From the NCBI GenBank assembly GCA_002372875.1, contig DFJD01000058.1, forward strand, positions 1 through 21,043: 21,043 bases of DNA, in the 5' to 3' direction. The DNA is from Clostridiales bacterium UBA3680. Its GTDB lineage: Bacteria; Bacillota; Clostridia; Lachnospirales; CAG-274. Under the pieces are notes generated by a model, which did no database searches, was not told the DNA's origin, and saw only the letters and a program-made list of their open reading frames with translations. Below are positions 16,511-21,043 of this stretch, piece by piece. Both the position numbers and the translations under genes were made by a program. The stretch's first letter is position 1, and each line of letters opens with the position of its first letter.

Positions 16511-17368
16511 ATGATTAAGGCAAACACGGTATCACAGGTCAGAGAGCAAGTAAAAAAATGGAAAAAAGAAGGTCTTAGCGTGGGACTCGTTCCTACTATG
16601 GGCTATCTACACAAGGGGCATGCAAGCCTTGTGGACGAGGCCGTAAGGCAATGTGACAAAGTAGTGGTATCTGATTTTGTAAATCCTACACAATTTGGTC
16701 CCGGAGAGGATCTTGAAACCTACCCCAGAGATTTTGAGCATGATTGTGCCCTTCTTGAAGCACATGGGTGTCATATGGTATTTCATCCGGATGTTTCGGA
16801 AATGTATACGGAAGAAATTGCGACCTATGTTGAAAACATTTCGGATATGCCCAAAACACTTTGCGGAAAAACAAGACCTATACACTTTAGAGGCGTTTGC
16901 ACAGTGGTATCCAAGCTTTTTAATATTGTAACACCCGATAAGGCATTTTTCGGAATGAAGGATGCCCAGCAGCTTGCAATAATAAGAAAAATGGTTACGG
17001 ATTTGAGCTTTGGCATTGAAATAGTGGGCTGTCCCATTGTCAGAGAGGATGACGGACTGGCAATGTCTTCAAGAAACACATATCTTTCCGCGGAGGAACG
17101 CAAGCAGGCCCTTGTACTCTCTCGTGCCGTAAAGCTCGGACAGGAGCTTATTGCAAAAGGCGAGCACGATGCCGACAAAATAACCTCGGAAATGAAAGCT
17201 CTCATAACCGAAATGCCTCTTGCAAAAATAGATTATGTGTCAGCTGTTGACGGCACAAGCCTTAAAGACACTAAAACACTTAAAAACGGCGATCTTGTTG
17301 CCATGGCTGTATACATAGGAAAAACAAGACTTATAGACAACTTTACCGTGAATTGTGATAAAGGATGA
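16511..17368 (+). CDS. panC: Pantothenate synthetase (pantoate-beta-alanine ligase)
   Basis: PanC joins pantoate and beta-alanine with ATP through a pantoyl-adenylate. The 285-residue protein shows VPTMGYLHKGHASLV with the HxGH-type nucleotide site, VVSDFVNPTQFGPGEDLETYPR, the TRPIHFRGVCTVVSKLFNI run, FGMKDAQQL, and the KMSK-like MSSRNTYLS. The C-terminal part carries KIDYVSAVDGTSL. GGAGG in the 13-base gap after panB sets the ATG. The gene ends 4 bases before panD. Confidence 0.98.
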   Translation: MIKANTVSQVREQVKKWKKEGLSVGLVPTMGYLHKGHASLVDEAVRQCDKVVVSDFVNPTQFGPGEDLETYPRDFEHDCALLEAHGCHMVFHPDVSEMYTEEIATYVENISDMPKTLCGKTRPIHFRGVCTVVSKLFNIVTPDKAFFGMKDAQQLAIIRKMVTDLSFGIEIVGCPIVREDDGLAMSSRNTYLSAEERKQALVLSRAVKLGQELIAKGEHDADKITSEMKALITEMPLAKIDYVSAVDGTSLKDTKTLKNGDLVAMAVYIGKTRLIDNFTVNCDKG

Positions 17369-17372
17369 TAAT

Positions 17373-17762
17373 ATGACTTTAAAAATGTTAAAGGGTAAAA
17401 TACACAGAGCCACCGTTACGCAGGCTCAACTTGATTATGTGGGTTCAATAACAATAGATGCAGACTTAATGGAGGCTGCAGGAATACTTGAGTATGAAAA
17501 TGTTCAGATAGTTGATGTGGATAACGGAAATCGCTTTGAAACTTACACCATAGAAGGTGAAAGAGGCTCGGGTATGATTTGTCTTAACGGCGCCGCCGCT
17601 CGCTGTGTAAGCGTTGGAGATAAGGTCATAATTATGTGCTATGCACAATATGAGCCCGAAGAAGCAAAAGAAAACAAACCCGATGTGGTTTTTGTTGATG
17701 AAAAAAACAGGATAGTTAGAAAGACAAATTACGAAAAGCACGGGTTGCTTAAGGATATGTAA
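17373..17762 (+). CDS. panD: Aspartate 1-decarboxylase (pyruvoyl enzyme)
   Basis: PanD makes beta-alanine from aspartate. The protein of about 130 residues carries the self-cleavage site Gly-Ser in LDYVGSITID, where Ser becomes the pyruvoyl group, as well as KIHRATVT near the start (with the conserved Lys), NGNRFETYTI, and LNGAAARCVSVGDKVIIM. I chose ATG 17373: AAGGA lies 7 bases upstream and the codon follows the panC stop by 4 bases. The frame is open from 17355, overlapping panC, and another ATG at 17385 is possible. It is the last gene of the operon, followed by a terminator. Confidence 0.96.
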   Translation: MTLKMLKGKIHRATVTQAQLDYVGSITIDADLMEAAGILEYENVQIVDVDNGNRFETYTIEGERGSGMICLNGAAARCVSVGDKVIIMCYAQYEPEEAKENKPDVVFVDEKNRIVRKTNYEKHGLLKDM

Positions 17763-17771
17763 TTGAGTTTC

Positions 17772-17816
17772 AGGCTGCGTGGCGGTTCAACACAACACCC
17801 CCACACAGCCTTTTTT
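17772..17816 (+). terminator. Terminator of the pantothenate operon
   Basis: AGGCTGCGTGG and CCACACAGCCT form an 11-base-pair stem with one mismatch, with an 18-base loop, followed by six T. It lies 10 bases past the panD stop. Confidence 0.85.
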
Positions 17817-18049
17817 ATACTGATTATCCGTTGAAACATGGGGTAGTTATTGTCAGATTTTTTCGTCAATACAATGAAAAGACTCGATGCCAATGCTTTA
17901 GTGCATTGGTGAGAGGCTTTGAAACAGTAGTGGCGGAAAAAGCGGCAATAAATGCCATGATTTCAATGGAGAATTAGTATTAACCACAGATTAGTTAATC
18001 AGTGCTTCCTTTGCAAAATTATAGCTTTTTTATTTTGTAAAGAAATACC
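17817..18049. other. Gene-free spacer with a hairpin and a repeat
   Basis: No convincing gene is present. A perfect inverted repeat CCAATGC-TTTAGT-GCATTGG lies at 17890-17909. One plus-strand frame stays open for about 48 codons to a TAG at about 17976, but it has no ribosome site and only a TTG start, so I do not call it a gene. The right part contains the 20-base repeat at 17992-18011. The region may be the remnant of a dispersed element. Confidence 0.45.
17992..18011 (-). repeat. 20-base dispersed repeat, copy 2 (opposite orientation)
   Basis: The minus strand reads AAGGAAGCACTGATTAACTA, 18 of 20 identical to 1005-1024 on the plus strand. Like the first copy it lies downstream of a gene in the sense direction, here beyond the terminator of the PL9 gene. 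Confidence 0.55.
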
Positions 18050-18078
18050 AAAAAAGGGACCTCGGTTTGAGATCCCTT
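18050..18078 (-). terminator. Terminator of the first PL9-like gene
   Basis: On the minus strand AAGGGATCTC-AAACC-GAGGTCCCTT forms a 10-base-pair stem with one G-U pair and runs into TTTTTT. It begins about 25 bases after the stop codon. Confidence 0.9.
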
Positions 18079-18103
18079 AATATTTAATGATTGTTAAAAA
18101 CTA

Positions 18104-19645
18104 TCAGCTCTTAAAAGAACAACCGGAGCAGTTAGCGTTCTTGATAACGTCTGCACTTGATCCGCCTGTGGATGTACAATTCTTGAATGTATGAGGTCCG
18201 CAGGAATGATTCTTAGGTGTGTTGAAGTAGAAGTTTACTTTATTCTTGATACCCTTGCAGTTTACAAGAGTAATCTTACCTGTGTTGTTGTTCTGATCGT
18301 AACCTCTAAGCTTGTTACCTGTTGCTGAGCATCCTTCAAGATAATGATTGTCTGCTGAATAGTCGCCGCCTACCTTGAAGCCGTTACCGTTACCATTGTT
18401 AACACCTGAGTAGTTACCTTCACAGTTGATAAACTTGATAGCATTGCCTGCTCTGTAGCAGTCATAAGCGTCATCCGAGTTGTAGTTAGCATAGCACTTT
18501 TCAAGCTTGTTGCCTGAACCTACATCAAGCTTAACTGCGAAACCGTCTGCGTTCTCGCCGCCTGTCTTGTTGTCATAGTTGTAGTCGGATGTAACATTAT
18601 AGATGTAGCTGTTGGAACCACCGTTGGAGATCTGAAGACCTGTGTCGTTACACTTTGTGATCTTAACATTCTTAACAGTTGTGCCGTTACCGCTGATGTA
18701 AATACCGTTATCTCCTGCCTCTGTTAATGAAAGGTCGGAAATTGTAACTCCGCTTCCTGAAATTTGGATACCTCTGTTAGCATCGCCCTTGCTCATCTTA
18801 GAATAGTTGAGAGTAGTTTTGCCCTGTCCTGCACCCTTAATGGTAACCTTTTTGGAGATCTTTGTAGTAGCTGTCTCATAGAAAGTACCCGAACCTAAGG
18901 ATATTGTAGAACCGTTGCCTGCCTTAGCGTATGCTGCGGAAAGTGTGGTATAGCTTCCGGAACCGTCTACGGTAATCTTGCCGGATGCAGCCGTAGATGA
19001 GCTTGAGCTGCTTGATGAGCTGCTGCTTGAACTACTTGAAGAACTGCTGCTTGAGCTGCTTGAGCTGCTTGAACTACTTGAAGAACTGCTGCTTGATGAG
19101 CTGCTGCTTGAAGAAGAACCGGAGCTGTCTACCTGTATTTTATAGATATTTATGTTACTGTTTGTTGAGTAAAGGTAAACCTGAGAGTTATTACCTGTGT
19201 AGGTATATGTCTGTGTGCTTACACTTGTACCTGCATTAATTGTTGTGAATACTCCACCGTTAGAATTGGCAATAGCCAATGCTCTTGAAGAAGAACCTGT
19301 GGACTTCATTGTAATCTTGATAACATTTGTTCCGTTCTTTGTTACGGGAACTTTGATACAACGATATCTGTTGGAGCTTGCTGATGAACCGGAGCCACCT
19401 AAAGACAATGCATAAGGATAGTTCGAATCAGAACTGTCGGATACTATAGACATCGTTTTTGCACTTGTGCCGTATAATGACAAAGAATCAACAGTCTTTG
19501 TTGAGCTGATCGTTCCTAAGCTCTTAAAAGACGAATCTTTGAAATTCCAGCTTTTTGATGTTGCCGCAAAAGCTGTCGTAGCTACCATAGAACCCATAAT
19601 TGCAACGGATAAAACCCCTGCTGTTACCTTGCGAAGTAAACTCAT
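18104..19645 (-). CDS. Secreted PL9-type pectate lyase with polyserine linker
   Basis: The 513-residue protein has a signal peptide (1-27, ending AFA-A). Residues about 28-172 form a beta-rich domain starting SWNFKDSSFKSLG, possibly sugar-binding, which I do not recognise. A run of 41 serines (177-217) links it to a right-handed beta-helix (about 221-513). Marks of pectate lyase family 9 are NADGFAVKL, NSDDAYD and GNGFKVGGD. They place Asp367, Asp391, Asp392 and Asp395 at spacings 24, 1 and 3, the same as I recall for the calcium ligands of Dickeya Pel9A (209, 233, 234, 237). Lys424 would match its catalytic lysine. The enzyme would cut pectate by beta-elimination outside the cell. AGGAGG lies 9 bases before the ATG. 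A paralogue lies upstream on the same strand. No dockerin is present. Confidence 0.85.
   Translation of the reverse strand: MSLLRKVTAGVLSVAIMGSMVATTAFAATSKSWNFKDSSFKSLGTISSTKTVDSLSLYGTSAKTMSIVSDSSDSNYPYALSLGGSGSSASSNRYRCIKVPVTKNGTNVIKITMKSTGSSSRALAIANSNGGVFTTINAGTSVSTQTYTYTGNNSQVYLYSTNSNINIYKIQVDSSGSSSSSSSSSSSSSSSSSSSSSSSSSSSSSSSSSSSSSSSSSTAASGKITVDGSGSYTTLSAAYAKAGNGSTISLGSGTFYETATTKISKKVTIKGAGQGKTTLNYSKMSKGDANRGIQISGSGVTISDLSLTEAGDNGIYISGNGTTVKNVKITKCNDTGLQISNGGSNSYIYNVTSDYNYDNKTGGENADGFAVKLDVGSGNKLEKCYANYNSDDAYDCYRAGNAIKFINCEGNYSGVNNGNGNGFKVGGDYSADNHYLEGCSATGNKLRGYDQNNNTGKITLVNCKGIKNKVNFYFNTPKNHSCGPHTFKNCTSTGGSSADVIKNANCSGCSFKS
18995..19117 (-). repeat. Polyserine-coding tract with 42-base tandem repeat
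   Basis: This encodes 41 serines in a row with mixed AGC, AGT, TCA and TCT codons. Two units starting at 19022 and 19064 (period 42 bases, 14 codons) agree over their first 33 bases, so the tract grew at least partly by duplication of a mixed-codon unit. Copy number may vary between strains. Confidence 0.85.
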
Positions 19646-19991
19646 TTTAAATAACCTCCTACTTTTTTGATGATACTTCGTTCACGTTCATATTCTTTGG
19701 GTCGATTTATTCCCCAATGTTCATTAACCCGACCCGCGAATTGATAGCATTCTATACCAAATCAAATTAAAAGAAAATATTAAAAACTCATTAAAAAATC
19801 ATTAGAAATTTGTGCAAAGTTTATAATAACTTTTTAATTATTAGAAATCTTAAACATAATATTATTCGTTATAAGCTAAAAAACCTAATTAAACTATACA
19901 TTTTATATAATGTTAAATAATTGTTAATGTTTTTTCGTCTAATTTGTAGTTTTTCCTACAATCATTTTTAATTTTTAAGGACAAATAGCAC
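19646..19991 (-). promoter_or_regulatory. AT-rich upstream region and leader of the PL9-like gene
   Basis: No gene is present. About 250 bases (19740-19990) are extremely AT-rich and I see no clear -35/-10 pair; an extended -10-like TGGTATAGAAT on the minus strand near 19752-19762 is possible. The proximal leader holds GGGTCG/CGACCC arms (19699-19735, 25 bases between) that could fold in the mRNA. A perfect TTGTAG-TTTTTC-CTACAA inverted repeat lies at 19944-19961 and could be an operator or hairpin. The AGGAGG ribosome site precedes ATG 19645. Confidence 0.4.
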
Positions 19992-20027
19992 AAAAAGACC
20001 GCGAAAGATATATCTTTCACGGTCTTT
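19992..20027 (-). terminator. Terminator of the second PL9-like gene
   Basis: AAAGACCGTGAAAGAT and ATCTTTCGCGGTCTTT on the minus strand form a 16-base-pair stem with one G-U pair and a 2-base loop in the drawn form, then TTTTTG. It lies about 80 bases after the stop codon at 20106. Confidence 0.8.
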
Positions 20028-20076
20028 AGAAGGGATTTTTGGGTTTTATGAAGAAAAAGTTATCAGTTATCTTACG

Positions 20077-20121
20077 TTATCAAATAAGGTACAGTTCTTA
20101 CTTTATCAGATAAAAGTACAG
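20077..20121 (-). repeat. Imperfect duplication of the 3' end of the second PL9-like gene
   Basis: TTATCAGATAAAAGTACAG (20103-20121) recurs as TTATCAAATAAGGTACAG (20077-20094), with one deletion and two substitutions. The first copy spans the stop codon and the second lies in the 3' untranslated part. Confidence 0.5.
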
Positions 20122-21043
20122 CCTGTACAATTTGCATTCTTAACTACATCGCTCTTTGTTCCGTTAGAGGATACACAATTCTTAAGAGTATGTGTTCCGC
20201 AGGAATAGCTGCTTGATATTGTAATATAGAAGTTGATGTAGTTGCTTGTACCTGTACAGCTTACAAGTGTTAATGCACCTGTATTGTTGTTCTGGTCGTA
20301 ACCTCTGAGCTTGTTGCCCTTAGCTGAGCAGCTCTCAAGATAATGGTTATCTGCAGAATAATCTCCGCCAATCTTGAAACCGTTTCCGTTACCCTCATCA
20401 ACACCTGCGTAGTTAGCCTGGCAGTTATAGAGCTTAACGGGATAGCCTGCTCTGTAGAAATCAAAACCGTCATCGGAGTTATAGTTAGCGTAGCAGTATT
20501 TAAGAACATTGCCCGAACCTACATCAAGCTTAACTGCGAAGCCGTCTGCATTTTCACCGCTTGTCTTATCATCATAGTTATAGTTTGATGTTACATTGTA
20601 AATATAGCTGTTGGAACCGCCGTTTGAGATCTGAAGACCGGTATCCTGGCACTTTGTAATGGTAACATTCTGTACGGTTGTGGAGTCACCGCTGATATAG
20701 ATACCGTTATCTCCTGCCTGTGTTACAGCAAGATCCGAAATAGTAACTCCGCTTCCCGAGATCTGAATACCTCTGTTAGAATCGGAGGTTCCCATTTTTG
20801 AGTAGTTCAAAACAGTACTGGACTGTCCTGCACCTTTTATTGTAACCTTCTTTGTTATCTTGGTTGTAGCTGTCTCATAGAAAGTACCCGAACCAAGTAC
20901 GATGGTTGAACCGCTTGATGCTTTTGCATAAGCAGCGGAAAGAGTTGTGTAGCTTCCCGAACCGTCAACCGTGATCGTTCCTGCCGCTGCGGAGCTTGAT
21001 GAGCTTGAGCTTGATGAACTTGAGCTTGATGAACTGCTTGAAC
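20106..21043 (-). CDS. Secreted PL9-type pectate lyase, C-terminal part (cut by window edge)
   Basis: The frame runs through the right window edge, so the signal peptide and any N-terminal domain are missing. The visible part begins with at least 17 serines, then AAAGTITVDGSGSYTTLSA, the start of a beta-helix closely similar to that of the downstream paralogue. The PL9 marks are all present: NADGFAVKL, NSDDGFDFYRAG (closer to the family norm than the paralogue's NSDDAYDCY) and GNGFKIGGD. It should also be an extracellular pectate lyase. The TTG at 20810 in this frame is internal. The C-terminus NCTGCTFI parallels NCSGCSFKS of its partner and may be a disulphide cap of the helix. The two genes lie head to tail, separated by a terminator and about 350 bases, so they are probably transcribed separately after a tandem duplication. 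Confidence 0.85.
   Translation of the reverse strand, partial: SSSSSSSSSSSSSSSSSAAAGTITVDGSGSYTTLSAAYAKASSGSTIVLGSGTFYETATTKITKKVTIKGAGQSSTVLNYSKMGTSDSNRGIQISGSGVTISDLAVTQAGDNGIYISGDSTTVQNVTITKCQDTGLQISNGGSNSYIYNVTSNYNYDDKTSGENADGFAVKLDVGSGNVLKYCYANYNSDDGFDFYRAGYPVKLYNCQANYAGVDEGNGNGFKIGGDYSADNHYLESCSAKGNKLRGYDQNNNTGALTLVSCTGTSNYINFYITISSSYSCGTHTLKNCVSSNGTKSDVVKNANCTGCTFI

Noticed and set aside
17831..17977. Open stretch ending at a TAG on the plus strand
   Set aside because: It has no ATG/GTG with a ribosome site, no recognised similarity and contains a perfect hairpin. It is treated as spacer or element remnant.
1005..18011. Composite transposon bounded by the 20-base inverted repeat
   Set aside because: There is no transposase or integrase and the interval holds ordinary core genes with normal operon structure. 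A dispersed repeat is the simpler view.
18980..19120. CRISPR-like short repeats
   Set aside because: The regular pattern is a polyserine coding tract with contiguous units and no unique spacers; no cas genes are present.
18997..19239. Plus-strand frame rich in Ser, Cys and Leu opposite the polyserine linker
   Set aside because: It is the complement of the serine codons of a well-supported secreted protein and has no ribosome site or recognisable domain.
20106..20810. Separate 234-residue gene starting at TTG 20810
   Set aside because: The frame is open upstream through the beta-helix start and serine linker to the window edge, so the TTG is internal.

Overview
The window looks like a low-GC member of the Clostridia, most likely a fibre-degrading gut or rumen Ruminococcus-like bacterium (Ruminococcaceae/Oscillospiraceae). 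The grounds are AT-rich intergenic DNA, strong AGGAGG ribosome sites, a clostripain-family secreted protease, and two secreted proteins with long polyserine linkers and pectate-lyase domains. The species cannot be named from sequence reading alone.

Layout. (1) Bases 1-983 (+) hold the 3' end of a clostripain-like (C11) protease gene, followed by a compact bidirectional terminator. (2) Bases 1057-11360 (-) form a tight six-gene operon read from a near-consensus promoter at 11389-11417: D-Ala-D-Ala carboxypeptidase, AddB, ArgS, ProA, a zinc-ribbon/TM2 membrane protein and a polytopic GT-C-like membrane protein. Gaps are 9-12 bases or the genes overlap. (3) Bases 11467-12566 (-) hold a pair of half-size chromate-transporter (CHR) genes overlapping by 4 bases. 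(4) Bases 12600-14500 (-) hold an SseB-like gene and an FMN-dependent YrpB/nitronate-monooxygenase-like gene, with their own promoter and terminator. (5) Bases 14648-17816 (+) hold a complete four-gene pantothenate operon: promoter, 115-base structured leader, a PanG-type ketopantoate reductase candidate, panB, panC, panD and terminator. (6) Bases 18050-21043 (-) hold two paralogous secreted proteins with PL9-type parallel beta-helix pectate-lyase domains and polyserine linkers. The upstream one is cut by the window edge.

How it works together. The pan operon should supply pantothenate: PanB makes ketopantoate, the PanG-like protein would reduce it to pantoate, PanD makes beta-alanine and PanC joins the two. 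The PL9 proteins should cut pectin outside the cell, and the clostripain-like protein is probably also extracellular. The large minus-strand operon is housekeeping (wall trimming, recombinational repair, tRNA charging, proline synthesis) with two membrane proteins of unknown role at its end.

The most interesting items are the PanG-like gene filling the missing step in the pan operon with its structured leader, the PL9 pair with a 41-serine linker and an unassigned N-terminal domain, a 20-base repeat in opposite orientations near both ends of the housekeeping block, and an unusual cysteine spacing in AddB. I found no phage, CRISPR array, insertion sequence, tRNA or rRNA, and nothing that I can defend as a wholly new multi-gene system.
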